Shown here: positions 1-13,600 of the stretch, in pieces
Position numbering within the stretch: the first letter of the stretch is position 1
Layout of the letters: each line of letters begins with the position of its first letter
DNA from: Lepidurus packardi
Lineage: Eukaryota; Arthropoda; Branchiopoda; Notostraca; Triopsidae
Length of the DNA: 64,000 nucleotides
Direction: 5' to 3'
Assembly (NCBI GenBank): GCA_023053545.1
Contig: JAKZAN010000002.1
Span: 3,022,375 to 3,086,374 of the forward strand
The notes under the pieces: model-generated
Database searches by the model: none
What the model was told of the DNA's origin: nothing
The model's input: only the letters and a program-made list of their open reading frames with translations
Position numbers and translations under genes: made by a program

Positions 1-362
1 TCATATTAACGTCACAATAAATGTCGTACTGCAGCTTCATTTTCGCATTTTTTTGCTTAATAAATCATTAATTCATTATCATGTTAGGCAATCTTCCCTA
101 AATCTAAATTTGTCGTTTTTTATTTTTATGCTACCACCTAAGGTCCAGTTTCTTTCTATAAAAACACACTTGGTCTGCACTGATTTTGCAGTCAAAGGGA
201 GACAAAATAATCAAACGAGACATTTTCGCGCAATAATCCATCAACACAAAACAAGAGTTTCTTTATATAAATGAGGGGTCGGTGATTGCTTCGAAATGTG
301 TGGCCCAAGTCAGTAAGAAAAACAACAAGAAAGAAAAGGGGATTTTTTTTAGGATCTAAAGC

Positions 363-3300
363 TTACCGTCTATACTTCTGCCATGGTTTTCCGTCTCGTC
401 TATGTTCTTTAAAAGGCGAACCACGCCCACGACTATGTCCGTTATCATTTCCTTGTCTCTTATAGTTATTCGACTGCGAATAAGAATACCTTCCTCGATC
501 CCCTGACCACCTATCACTCCCACTACTACTATATCCATAGGAACCTCGACTAAAACTGCCACCACCGTCGCTTGACTGCCGCCGATCATAACGTTCGTTC
601 TGAGCAGCTTGGAAAGGGTTGTAGCGTGGGCCGTTAGAAGGGGAAGGTGACCGACGAGCTTTCACTTTCTTCAGTCGGCCTTTATCCATTTCCTCGTCTT
701 CATAATCATGCACATGCTTTCTTTTCTCATCACGCCGGTCTCGTTCCATTTCTTTCGCTATCTCATTTTTCCCTCCATCCCACGTTCGCACTACAAAAAA
801 GTAATAAAATGAAATGTCTAAAATTAATAGCTCAAAAATAGGCATAACTAACTAACAACTATAATGAACTAAATAAACCATAACAGTTAAAGTTAAAAAA
901 CTATACCTTAGCAAGCGTGCTCATATCTAATTAAAAATACAGTTAACTAAATCAAAAAAGAAAATTAACCATAACTGAATCAAAATGCTATACAGTAAAG
1001 GAAAATCACTAATATTACAGAAAATTAGGCCAAGTTTCAGGTTATACAAATAAAATGAAAGTTTCCTTAATTATTACCATGACTGCCAAAGCCGCTATGG
1101 GACATTTTTAACAATTCTTGGACTACGGGAGTGTCCTTAGCTCCATCCCAGCTCTGTTTGCTATTGTCTTCGCTTTTATTTTTCACTACCGGTTCATCCC
1201 ATTTCTTAACGGACACTAACTCCGTTGGAAAGTCGGGGATTTCTATAGCTGCCACCTCTACTAAGTTCTCTTTCGTCTTTTCCACCCATTCGGTTGTTTC
1301 GCCGGAGGAAGATGTCGGCGAGGAACTCCTTCTTCGCTTCTTCTTTTCTTCTTTGCTTTTCCTTAAGGAAGGAAACAAGAACAAAAACCAATTAAAACTC
1401 TAATCAAATTGACAGTTCCTCCCTTACTTTTTGTTTTTCTTCTTGGATTTTTTCTTCTTCTTTTCTCGACGCTCTTCATCCAAGTTGGCCTCCTCTGCTT
1501 TTCGCTTTAAAGCCTCACTGCTCTTATTTTCGCTACTTTTCAACTTCAGCTCTTCAGCTTCTTCACTCTTCTTAGGTTTCTGTGTCATATCTTTCACTTT
1601 TTCAGTGATGACTTTAAACTTCTCCGACAAGTAATTCAACGTGCTCGTTTTGGGCTTGGCCACCAGTTCGGTATCACTTTGACTCTTCTCTTCCACCAGT
1701 TTCTTGGTGGGCGTGACCAGCCATTTTTTCTCGGCCGCTTCTTTACTGACGCTGGAACTGGGATGCGCTGCGTCGCTGATTTTCCAATTGGCAGTTGAAT
1801 TGGTGCTTCCATCGCTCTTGACCGACGGGCTTTTCAAGGCCGTGTGCATGACGTCCCAAGAACCACTATGGTTTCGCACCAAACTAGACTGATTCGTGTT
1901 CACGGTCAAAGCTCGCGGTACAAAGTCTAACGTCTTGGGTTTCTGCATAAGTGTCCTCATCACAACCTCACTACTCGTTTCCCCTTTAGCTTTATTATGG
2001 ATATTATTCGCCAAACCATTAGTATGCTCAGGCTCTTGGTTGGGCTTGTCTCCCTTGTCTTTCTTGACGGATTCATCGCTGTCACTGTCATACGGCACCA
2101 AGGAGCCATTCGCGCCGTTCAACTGGCTCGTTGAGGCACTGGAACTCAAGTTGGCTGCCAGTTTGATAGACCCTAGCTGTGGCAACACCGCGGGTGTCGA
2201 ATTAACCAATCTGGAGCCTTGGTGGATCACTAATCGTGGTTTTTGTACTTCAGGTTTAACTACCAGTGCTCTAAAAACGAAACCAAATTTTAAGATCGAT
2301 TTTCCAATTTTGAGAAACTTGAATTTACTTGTCTTTATTGTTGCTGGGAGCAAGAATGAGGGCGGGGCGAGGCTGTAGAACGTTAATCTTCCCATTGCTA
2401 GCCAGAGATTGGACACCTAACCCTTAAAATCGGTCAGAAACGATAAAGGAGCTGAAAAGGCACTAAAAGTAAGCGAATTTACCGTTACGAGAGATGGACG
2501 ATGAAGGAACGCTGTTGTTGTTAACGCTATTTTGAGTGGAATTCACAATTTTACTGGTATAAGGGGACGACAGGCCTTTCACAGGCCCCACTCTTTCATA
2601 AATAAGTACATACGCGCCTGTGGACAGCGCCGCACTGGCTGAAACCACGCGTACCTATCAATAAAACCGATTAGTACTTTACTTAAATGAGACCTATGCA
2701 AAAAAAGGGAATTTAGCTACTTAAAGAAACAAAATGAGTTTCTAACAGGTAACTAGGGCTTAATTATCAAGGGAACAAGTGTTTTTTTTTTTACTCACAG
2801 AGCTGTCGTCGAAGAGATATAATTGGCCATTTGAAGCTTCAGCCATAGCTGTGTAATGCCCACAATTTTGGGAGGGACCCATATGATTGATTAGTGACAC
2901 GAATTTATAAAGCAAAGGCGTATCAGGTGTAGCCGTGCCTGCTCCTGGTGACTGCCCAAAAGAGGCACCTGTAATGTATCTTCCTAGATTCAGCTGTTTG
3001 CCATACTGAATATGCTTAGACACTTTACCCCCAAATACCCCAAATCTGCAAAATAATAAACGTTTTCATTAGTTTTCAATAGCTAGTCAGGTCGCTTTCC
3101 TTCCTCGTTAGATTTTTATAGTCTAACTGAAGGTTAATAAGGGAGCATCACCGTTTAAGTTGAATGCATAATACGTGAGGCGGTCTCTCAATTGAGAACT
3201 TTTTGGTGGCTGGGACTTTGATTTTGCAGCGTTCGCATCTATATGCATTGTCTCCATCCAGTTTTTCGCGCCGGAAATAGTGGGATAAGGCTTCTTCCAG

Positions 3301-4530
3301 GGAGGAACTGTGGGCGATATCCAAGGCAAGGTCTTGAAAGTGCTGAAAAGTCGTGGAGGTATGGCGACATCGCAAACAAACAACTACAAAATGAAATAAG
3401 AAAGTTTAAATTAACCTCAGTTCTTCGGAAAGAACTTCCGTTCTTTGGGAGGAACTTCACCTTCTGTACGTACATAGCCGCCGAAAATCTGATTCAGCGG
3501 CGTGGTTTCTTTGCTTCTTGTATCGAACCTGTATTAGAAATCTTCGATAAAGTTCAAGTTATTTTAGAGAATAGAAGGCACGTTACTTGACGGCACCAAC
3601 AGAGTATAAATATGCTTTTTCCATGCTTTCGATCAAGTAGCGCATAAACTCATGAGCGTCTTCTTGCCGGCCATGTACCATATGTTTGCAAATCACTAAA
3701 ACATCAATTAAATTATTACTTTCCAATTGTAAAATAAGAGAGACGAATTACTTTTGAGTTTACTGTAAACCAGCATGGGTTTAACCACATTCCCGCTCCT
3801 TTCATGGGTTGAGCGGAGCGTTTTGGCCATTGCACAGATCGTACACTGCTGAGAAGCGTTGGCATTTTGCTCACATCGTTGAGAATGACTTTTATCGTTT
3901 AACAACCAATTAACCAAGGAAGGAACGTGAAAAAGGGCCTAAACAATTCACAAAAAATAAGCGTAAATTACAAAACTAAGTTAAAGTTAATAAGTTATAT
4001 GTGTTTGAAAAGAGCGAAAAATGTTACTAATACCTGTAGCGTAGAGTTCATGTAGCAAGTATTGCCCATGTTGACCATGCCAGCCCCTACTGGAACGTTC
4101 TTCCGCCAGCCAACCTCCACATCTTCCCATTTGTACAAAGTTATCTTGGGCTGAGGCAGCATTTCTTCTCCTTTGCACTGTGTGGTGCCGTTTAGCCCTA
4201 GAAATGCACAAAAACAGATTATCAACAACCTAATAGGACAACCAAGACAATACCTAGCTTGGTAGGGCTGCTTTCTTCTGTCTTTTTGGAAGGATTCAGC
4301 AAAATGTACTTGGACTTAAGTTTCTTGAGAACTAAGGCTTGTTGCTTGGGAGCAAGTTCATATTCTAGGTTGGCGTGAAGAACTCGACTAGCTGACGCAG
4401 CTAAGCGATCTTCTAAAGCATCTTGAGAGGTTTCGGCTTCATCTTCATGGAAAAGTGCACGTTTTCCACTCTTGACCCCTAATGATGCCCGCAGTGCTTG
4501 GGCAATGGGGTCTTCTGTTGGCGCTGGCAT
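363..4530 (-). CDS. USP36: Ubiquitin carboxyl-terminal hydrolase 36-like, 11 coding exons, about 1002 aa
   Basis: Exons in transcription order: 4530-4254, 4197-4034, 3938-3752, 3695-3587, 3528-3461, 3383-3152, 3045-2799, 2654-2483, 2268-1428, 1361-1078, 790-363. All phases match and the total is 3009 nt. The USP Cys box ([10 protein letters not shown], catalytic Cys near residue 140), the QEDAHEF motif, zinc-binding CxxC pairs (LRC, CERC) and the His box (NCGHYTAM, His near 409) are all present, so an active deubiquitinase is predicted. The long disordered tail holds Lys-rich runs and two blocks like the human USP36 C terminus (VVQELL, then TWDG). It ends in RR as human USP36 does. USP36 family members act in the nucleolus on ribosome-biogenesis factors and histones. 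Start: MPAPTEDP in the second exon. An upstream exon (donor at 4642/4641, intron to 4586) carries a short uORF that stops after splicing. Divergent from the synaptotagmin gene. Confidence 0.93.
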
Positions 4531-6709
4531 ATGAAATGACTTTGGATTCACGATAAAATTTACTGTCCAACGTTCAACAGACAATCTGATTGGTAAGGTA
4601 AATTAAGAATAATGATTTTATCCAGTTTCGTTGTAACCTACCACATTGTCCTTTTGCGCGCCCAAACCCACGTCTGGCATGACCATGTTTACGCCATAAA
4701 GATAGTGTCTTGTGATGTAAAGCGCACAGAATTGATTAAAAGACTTATTTTTTTCTCTTTTCTTAACGAACACAATCACTAACAGATTAAAGTAACGTTA
4801 AATTACTTGAATTCTATGCTGTAAACCACAATGTAACCATGCACGCATGTCTTGCGGCGAAAGCTGGCCAGATGACCCAAAAATCGAGCGGTGAATCGCT
4901 GGAGGAATAGGCCAAATGGCTCGCAATTCGGTTCCTTATTGGACTGTAGCGGGAAATTTGAACTTGCCAAATAATACGCATTAGGTTTTGCAATGGGTTC
5001 AAACGGTGCAAATAAATAATTAATCGAATTCTATGCAACTTCTGTAGTCAAGCTCATTCTTAATTTACCTTAAATGGAAGAAACGGTAGGAAAATCGATA
5101 AGGTAAGACAATTAATAAATGCTACACTAAATTCAAATTTATTTTATTAGCACATCTCATGAATTTGAACATAGCAATGCACGAAATTAACCCTAAAATG
5201 CATTTTTATTGTATTTTCCCCTTTCTTCTTTTCTTTTATTATAGCTATTTGGTTACTTAACAGAAGAGGTTGCGCAGTGTGGCGCCTGTCTCTTCCCCCA
5301 ATCCGCGCCCCCAAGTCATCGCCAGGTAAAGGTGCTAGGAAAGCCAGTAGTTTCAAGTGGTGACACCCGCTAACATCTCTCGGACCTATAGGCTATACTT
5401 ATCAATAACTTACGGGATCCAGGGGCCAGTCAACCAGTTCAGCGGAACGGACGTATCCAGGATTTAAGATCAGGAACACTGTGCTTCCGTCCTAACCAAG
5501 ACAAGTCCGGCAAACGGGGCGCTCAACAAGTGGGATCGATAAAGTCGTTCCAAGCTCTGCTATATAGTGTGATACAATGTAGAAAGAAGGAACTCGGGTG
5601 CATCTTTGTAGCGTTTAGCTGTCTACTGCCAAGTCCCCCTCCCCTTCTGAAAGCGAAGAAAAAAAGTCTGAGATGTCGTCGTTAGCATAGCTAACAAGCC
5701 CGTTAATCCTTTAGCTGTGAGACCTTGTCAAGACCGTTCCAGGTTTCCCCTCTTCCAATATCAATTTTTCCCCAGTTTCACCTCGCAGCGGGGGATTCCA
5801 GGCCGTGCAACACCTACCTCCCAACACCCCTCGAAAAAAAGTAAAATTGATAATTACAAGCTTATTGCGTTCTTGGTTACAGATCTTATCTTATGCTACA
5901 CGTCCACTACTGGTGTCTATAGAACATTGTAATAACAGATGGCACGTATGTTAGTATGTTACGTAAGATAATTGCAGGAAAAACGTGCATGGAAATATAT
6001 GAAAAATTTTTTTGCATGTCTTCGCCACCTCAACCGAATTCACCCATTTCATAAAGTTGCCTAGGCAAAGACACGCCTCTATCGAGTAAAAGTGACAGAT
6101 TTTCTGATTGGACTTTCAAGCTACACCTTCAATCAATACCCAACCTCTAAGTCCCAGCTAAATGAATTGAGGCCCGCCAGCCCATCAAGCGATTAACGAA
6201 ACGAGCGGACGTGTCAAGGAAACAAATCAATAATGAACAAAGTCAGTAAGAGATACGAACCCAACAACCTACCAAAGACGGTACAATGTCACAGTCCGTA
6301 CCTCATTAATAATCTAAGATTTTGACTCCCCAACTGTCGCTATAACCACGGACTGACAAAAAGTAACAACCGAAACTTGTAGTTAATAATAACATAAACA
6401 TTACGATTATTTACACACAAAAGAAAGCTTAGGGCAAGTAAATTCCTACAATATTTTTCTTACATTTAAAGGCTTCGCAGTTTCCGAATAATCTCCAACT
6501 GAAAATTAATAACGGTCACACATAGAGTGACAAAAAGGAATATGAGCTATCATATTTATAGGCTAAAGACGTACTTAATAATCTTTTCTACCCCAACTTA
6601 ATGCATTTGAAAGTTAAGATTATACCAGCCAACTGTTCAATAATGATAAATAGAGCAAAGCGTCGAAAGTTAAAGCCCATAAATCAGAATCAGGTGATCT
6701 ATCTTACAG
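4531..6709. other. Divergent intergenic region between USP36 and SYT17
   Basis: It contains a probable 5' non-coding exon of USP36 on the minus strand ending at 4642 (donor GTAGGT). That exon is followed by a 56-nt intron (4641-4586), and the next exon starts at 4585. No supportable coding exon lies in the remaining 2 kb. It presumably holds both promoters, but I identify no specific motif. Confidence 0.5.
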
Positions 6710-9343
6710 ATGAACATACTGCGATGGATCTCCAAGATCTGGCACATGTGTTGCTGCTGCGGGGATAACGATTACGACTCCGATTCCCGGGAAGAACGCA
6801 AGCGAGATATTCAATACATTATGCAGGTATACATAAATAAGAGCGTATAATTCTCAGAAAACACTCCCTCAAATGAGCTCCCTTAATGCTCTTAATCCTA
6901 CCTCTACATGATTTGCTTACTCTTTTAACAGGCGTCAGAAGACAGCTCCGATTATTCCTTCGAAGGCTCGGAATCGTTCACATGCAGTCAGGATCCGGTT
7001 TGTAGCTCCGGTAATCATAAAGTGGATCCGTACCAAGCCATTGAGAAACGTCGTTTGCTCACCCGGATCAAAAGCGCACCAGCAGTAGTGTCCTTCCGTC
7101 CGATCGAGTTTTGGACCGGGCTCACTAACTCTCGCGGAGTACAACCTCACGGACTTGCATCACAACGGAGTTCCTACGCTTACAAACTCCAACCGCAGTT
7201 TTACGAGGAAGATAACTACTCCGAGAACTCTGACGCCGGGTTCTTAACCCAACCCCCTCTTGGCGATTTGCATTTCACAATTTCGTAAGTCCACGTCCAC
7301 GCCTTTTCTATATAGGCTTTATTTGCACGACAGGCTTCAACGAAAAGCCTCCTTTAGGACCACATGCAGGCTGGATCGAAGACGACCTTCCATGCATAAT
7401 GCAGTATTTTTTATGGACAAAACTCCTTCAGATTCTCAAATATTGCCCCAAAAGCCCACTCTCAAAAATTTCGTCTATTTCTTTAATAACAAACTTGCAA
7501 ACATATTCTATTATTACGGTCTGTATTTCTGACTTCACAGTTATGATATGGCTCGGAAACAATTGCTGGTCAAGGTAATCCAGGCGAGAGATTTGGTGCG
7601 GCCACTGTACCAAGACCAATCCCGTCAGGATCAATCTCATTCCAATCCTTACGTCAAGCTGTGCTTGTTGCCCGATATCAAGAACTCGCGCCAAACGTCC
7701 GTGAAACGGAAAACCCAACACCCTCTGTATGATGAAGTCTTCTACTTTGATTTGTCCCCTCGCGAAGCTCAACGACGTACACTGTTGCTCAAAGTCAAAG
7801 ACTTTGACAAGTTTACTCGGCACTACGTCTTGGGACAAGTTCTTTTGCCCTTATGCGACATCAACTTCATTAAAGGCGTTCATCTGTGGCGTTCTTTGCT
7901 TCCTTGCCACAAGGTAAAGAACCAAAGCTCACTAGATGTCATTAAGACTTTTTTCGTTCCCCCGTTCTCTTGTCGAACCCACACAGCGTAATGTACAGTA
8001 CAAGTTCTAGATAAAAAAAAAATTTACAGCTTGCTGTATTATTGTTAATATATGTATATTTTTTTACCTTCCTTTTACTTTCCTGTTTAGGATATTCCCG
8101 AGCTTGGAGAGCTATTGCTTTCCTTAAATTACCTGCCTTCTGCTGGTCGTTTGAATGTCGACATTTTACGAGCCAAGCAATTGCTTCAAACGGATTTAGT
8201 TGGTGGCGCAGGTAACTTTCTCAAGGTTATTGCTTTTCGCCTTCACCTTCAAGTGTGCTAAATTATTCCCTTCATTTGTTTTTTTTCCTTTCTGTTCAAA
8301 GTTCCATACGTACGCGTTTCTCTTGTTGTGGCGGGTAAACTTGTGAAATCCAAGAAAACTTCCTACAGAAAAAACACCATTGACCCTGTTTTTGGAGAAA
8401 CGATTAGGTAATGCCAGTTTATGTTCCCGTCCAAGATTTCCCAAAACTCACAAAGACTTCTTTACTCTTATATATTAACCATTAAAGCTTTAACGTCCTG
8501 GCGGTTGAGTTGAACGAAGTTAGTTTGGTCATAAGCGTATGGGATTTCAATGGCGGCATGGCCAAAGACGATTTCATTGGACGGATTGTACTGGGAAAAA
8601 ACGGAACAGGTAAAGTTTGTTTATTGTTTATAACGTATAAAGTCTGGATTAACTTAGCCACATGTTCCTAGCCTGACTAAGTAAATTAACTTAATTGAAC
8701 CTAACAGTGACTACACCGCAAAAATTCTTAAGACATAATCGGCTAAGTGCACACGGTATTAAAGTAATTACATTAACAGACTACGACTGGGTAATCATAG
8801 CCAAAGCGACGAATTTGATTACTTACAAATCTACTGATGCATTAGCTATATGACTACTTACTTAGATATATTAATTACGCGCAAAATCACTTTGAAGTTA
8901 CTTATTCTTTTTACAATCTAAAGTAACTAGCACATGTAATTTCAATGAACAGAGAAAAACAGTGCGTCGATTTGACTCATTTTCTCGCGTCCCAGGAAAC
9001 CTACCGAACGAAGTAAAAAAGAAACCGTACAGTTCCAAAACAAGTCAAACGCACGTAGCTTTAATTTGGGACGGGAACAGCTAATAACGGTAAGCAGCGA
9101 GCTCTAAAAATCGAACGTTTTGTTTCCTCATTTACAGGCGTCCATGAGATAACCCATTGGAGTAATATGCTTCAAGCCGAGCGAACTTCCATTGCTCAGT
9201 GGCACACCCTACGCTCCAAAGAAGAATGTGATCAAGTAAACAAACATTCGCAACAATGAAATCAAAAATGGAGTCTGCTAACTTACCGAATACTTTGGGA
9301 CATTTTTGTTTAGGTTTCTTTGGCTTCTCGTCTGATTCCATAA
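6710..9343 (+). CDS. SYT17: Synaptotagmin-17 (B/K protein)-like tandem C2 protein, 8 exons, 439 aa
   Basis: Exons: 6710-6826, 6932-7284, 7541-7913, 8091-8211, 8302-8407, 8488-8609, 9138-9235, 9314-9343 (1320 nt, all phases agree). There is no transmembrane segment. Instead an N-terminal CCCC cluster near residues 14-17 suggests palmitoylation, as in B/K protein. The linker shares an RPIEFW block with the family. C2A (about 157-285) contains the family blocks SNPYVKLCLLPD and QRRTLLLKV. C2B (about 285-425) contains ELGELLLSLNYLPSAGRLNV and ends in the WHTLRS signature. Calcium ligands look depleted: the last loop-3 Asp in C2A is Tyr, C2B reads VPYV in place of DPYV, and C2B loop 3 reads WDFNG. 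Calcium-independent membrane traffic is therefore the better guess. The last exon is only 30 nt and encodes VSLASRLIP and a stop, matching the VSPAS tail of the family. Confidence 0.94.
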
Positions 9344-10686
9344 ACAAGCCATATTGGATATATATAAATATATATATATATACTTACATATACGTAAGGA
9401 GATGTGTTAAATTTATAACCAAATAAAACACCTAGTCAATTATATATATGAAATCTATCGAGAAAATGAAGAAGAAAATAAACTACTGTTTCTCTTAAAT
9501 CTGGCATCACTTTACTTAGGTTTCCCACCATAACACTTGGCTGTACACTTACTCATTGAACATGTTTGCGTCATAATACGACCGAACAAAAAATAAAAAT
9601 GAACATAACAAAAAAAAGACAAATAAAAGGTCTATAGCTTCTACAAAACCTAAAAAGAGACGAAGAATGGATGAGCCTAAACGAAACAAACTAATCAAAC
9701 TCGTTTAACAGGATGAAAGGCTAACGTTTTTTTTTTTTTTTAGAAATGAGGAATTCAAACAGTCCAAAGTTATTTTTGCTCTTCGCTAAACAATGAAAAC
9801 ACAAGATTATATATATGAAAACAAAATAAATAAAATCCATTTTTATTAACAGCGTAAACGGTTTTAGTTGACTAAGCGTTCTATAATGCCTTAGTTGATC
9901 TACAACGAAATGAAAAGAAAGTAGAAATTTTGGGGCTCGATATAGTTTCCTGCATAGCTTGAAATGAAGATAAAAGTTTGAACACCTGTCCCTCTTCGAA
10001 AGTGGAAGTTTTGCTTCTTTGTACAGAAATGCTGCACTGATTTTCCTGACCAGCAGGGAAAAAAGAAAAGTTTAACTTCTAACAAGCAAAAGACTCCCTT
10101 TTTGCCTTTGTTATTTCCTTTCTGAATATAATGCGTTGAATAACAAAAACTATTACATAAATTAGCATGTAAAAGAGTAACTGAAAATTCTGGTTTGCCT
10201 CCAGGGCATTGCTTTCCTTTGCACTGACGCATTTGCTTTGCCATAAACTCCGGGCCACTAGTGGTCTAAAACGAAAATGTCAGAAAGGTTTTGAGTGACA
10301 GAAAACTTGCGTTATAAACGTGAAAAGCACCGAGACCGAAGAAACGATTCCCACATTAGGCCGAAACTAAACTCACAAACAAGGTTGTGTTTCTTTAACA
10401 TAGAAGCGCGTAAACTTCTTAAAACAAAAATCCTTTGAAATCGTTTGCATAAAATTGCCTTCTTGATGCCCTAAATTAATGAAACTGAAACTGTTTCTTT
10501 CCAGCAAATTCTTGCTACCTTTCTATAACATCTTCTCAGCCAAACACTTAAAACGAACCTAAAACTCCATTCAGCTGCCAAAGACTTGATCTGTAAACCA
10601 ATAAGGTATGATATAGTTGTTGATCTCTTTTAACTGGGGCTGGTCTTTTTTTTTTGCTCAAATTAGTGAAAGAAGCCGTCCTTTTT
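9344..10686. other. Convergent intergenic spacer between SYT17 and PKA-R1
   Basis: AT-rich sequence that must hold the 3' UTRs of both convergent genes. It has a short (TA)n tract at about 9359-9381 and several poly-A/poly-T runs. I see no coding exon; open frames here lack family features. Confidence 0.6.
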
Positions 10687-13600
10687 TTAAACCGATAGGG
10701 AGACATAACTATTATAAAGCTGGATATTCCGCTTCAGGATGTCCGCGCAAGGACCCAAAACACGTTCGAATCGAGCCCGGTCTAATTTAACACACTTCAA
10801 GGGACTTTTGGCGACCACTGTAGCCGCACGAGGTCGATCAAGCAGCAACGCAATCTCGCCTAGAGTATTCAACACAAAACATTTCATTAGTCCTTGTAAT
10901 GCACAACTTCCTTTCATAAAGATGAAGTAAAAGCCTAAGACCCACGCCACGAGATAAAATAGGCCCAAATGTAAACAATAAATACGTTTTTAGCAGAAAT
11001 TTTAGCTGAAGCAGAATGTAAAGCTTGTTTCCTTGGAACAAGTAATTTTCTATTGTAGGAGGTTTAATAATGATGCTATTACTTATTATTGTTGACCTTA
11101 AGACTTCGTAATAATTCTAAACTTTTAACAATTACACAACCGTTATTTTTAGCTTATCAACCTTCGCAATGTGACACTACGTGATTGAAACGTAAGAATA
11201 CTTCATAAAGCTGACAAAATTCCGACGATTTTTGCTCTGAAAAGACTTAAGACTTGAAATTGTAGCTAATGTATACAATTTGTTTATAATGAATGTCGCA
11301 ACAATTAATATAATATTGTAGATACAGAATTTTAATTAAACCTTAGTCATTGTAAGAACTTTCATAGTAACAGTGTCGCAACAATAGAAATGATTTCATT
11401 ACACCTGAATAATACTGAAAACTTTAGACTTAACAGTAATACTAATACTAACACTAATAATAACAACCATTCGAAATAACTTAGCAAAAAGTCGACTAAC
11501 AATCGACTACAAAAAGAAACATCGATTGGAACGAAAATTCGACAAAAACCTACAGAAAAATCCTTGGAACTGGAAAATTATCTATAGAAGCGTTTTTCTA
11601 TCACTCTGATAGGCTAACACTAAAGCTTTTAGGTCTGTAAGAATTTCTACGAATTTCAACGAGCTCCTTTAAAGGTTTTCATAGTAATAGCATTAATACA
11701 CGTAACTGATTTACATTAAATACAATACTATAATAAAAACAAAACTAACCATAATAGAAACCATTCCACAATAAGGAAAATCGCCACAATTGTTATTGTT
11801 CTTATAATAACAACCGTCATAACAATTCTAAAGATAAGATTTCATTACCATTAACAAAGAATCGCAATATTAGATATCAATAAGAAAGAATATTCGACCA
11901 AACAAAAGTAAAGTCCATATGCTAAGAATAAGAGCTATAGAAACCCTTCTTATACTTTGATAGGCTAAAGATAAAACTTAAATTGCGTTCTTTTAGCAAA
12001 CTAATTGACCTATATTCCACAAACATTTTTATATCGTTTTCTGACTGTAAAGTATAGGTCTTACCAAAGTAATCAGAAGGCCCCAAATGGCCAACTTCGA
12101 CCGGAGGCTCATTATCTGAACTGCCTGCGCGTTGTTGCAACACTACCGCTGCTCCGCTGACTATAATGAAAAAGTCATGGCCAGGTTCACCCTGTCGGAC
12201 AATAGCTTCGCCTTCATCAAAGGAGGCTGGCTCCAAGGCATCTGCAACCGTCAGGCGTTCCCATTTTTCCAAGCTCTCCAAAATGGAAACTTTGGAGAGA
12301 AATTCCTCGTACATCTTCCTCTTGCGAATGATGGATCCCATCAAAATACGTCGGTAAGAATCGCGGTCCAAGCCCCATAACTTAACTTCGGTTTTGGCCC
12401 GAATCGTGGCTGCACGTGGCGTTCCATAGATCAATGCCAATTCGCCAAAACTTCCTCCAGCACTAATTGTGCTTACCATTTCCCCATTGACAAAAACCTA
12501 AACCAACAAAAAAAAGCATCCATAATTACAAACTTTCTCCCTCCAAACTTGCTCTCTTTTTTCCTTTCATTCGAGAGAAAACTCGTTTGAAAGGAGAGAA
12601 ATTGAAAAACTTCGATTTTTCTCCTTGTTTTCTTTCTTTTACCTCAACTTCACCCTGATCAATAACGTAGAAATTGTCCCCTTCATCCCCTTGTTGAATG
12701 ATAGTCTCGCCAGGGACGGCGGTGCAAGGAAACATGGCATCGAAGATATCTGAACGCTCTGATTCGTCCAAATGGTTGAAGAGAACGTTACAAGCAATAG
12801 CTTTGGCCAACGCTTCCATTGCGTTGTAGTCCTTCGGAACTACTTTCTTGACATATGAAGTAGCTTCTTCTTCTGTCATGGTTTCGCCGGAAATACCTCC
12901 TCGACGAGGACGCGCTGGTACTGCGCCGCCCGTCACCAAAGGCGATTCTTCTGTCTCTTCCGGCGACAGCGTGGCTTTTTGTTTAGCATCTTTGGCCACT
13001 TCCTGAAAAGGTGACGAAAAGAACAAAATCATAAAGTTTTTCTTTTTAGACATCATTAGAAGCGAATCATGTGTCAATAAAATCTATGCTTTCTGCTTTG
13101 GCTGTATAATTTCAAGTCAAACTCGATCTAAAATTGCTCATTCCGCAAGTTCGCTTCTCTATTTCTTTCTCAAGTAATTAGCTCATAATGAGAAACAAGA
13201 CACCCTTTGTCTAATAGGTTATCCACTTTATCGACGTTATGCTGTTAACGACAAGCTGCTGTTTCCGTGCACAAAATACGATGTTAAGGAAACGTTTCAT
13301 TTCTCTTTGACTGTACGTCTAATCTAACGACATTTCCTGGAAGTTAGGAGAGTTTCATCAATCTAATAAGTTAGCGTCGCGTCGGAATAATCCGGTAACT
13401 ATAAACATGCTCTTCAAATGTCAAATGTGTTTACCGCTGTTCAGTTTTATTCATTCATTTCTCTTTGAATTTTTCAAGAAGTATTCCAAAAGATAAGATA
13501 AAATCGCAGTTAGCGCATCATCAACTTGGGAAGGGGCGCTACTTCTAATCCTCGTGAGTTTTATCAAAGAGTACTGACATGACATTTTAGGTGTCAAGAA

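Noticed and set aside
4642-4700. USP36 translation from the upstream ATG (MVMPDVGLGAQKDNV)
   Set aside because: After the predicted splice to 4585 the frame meets a stop within four codons, so it is a u[11 protein letters not shown] is the better start.
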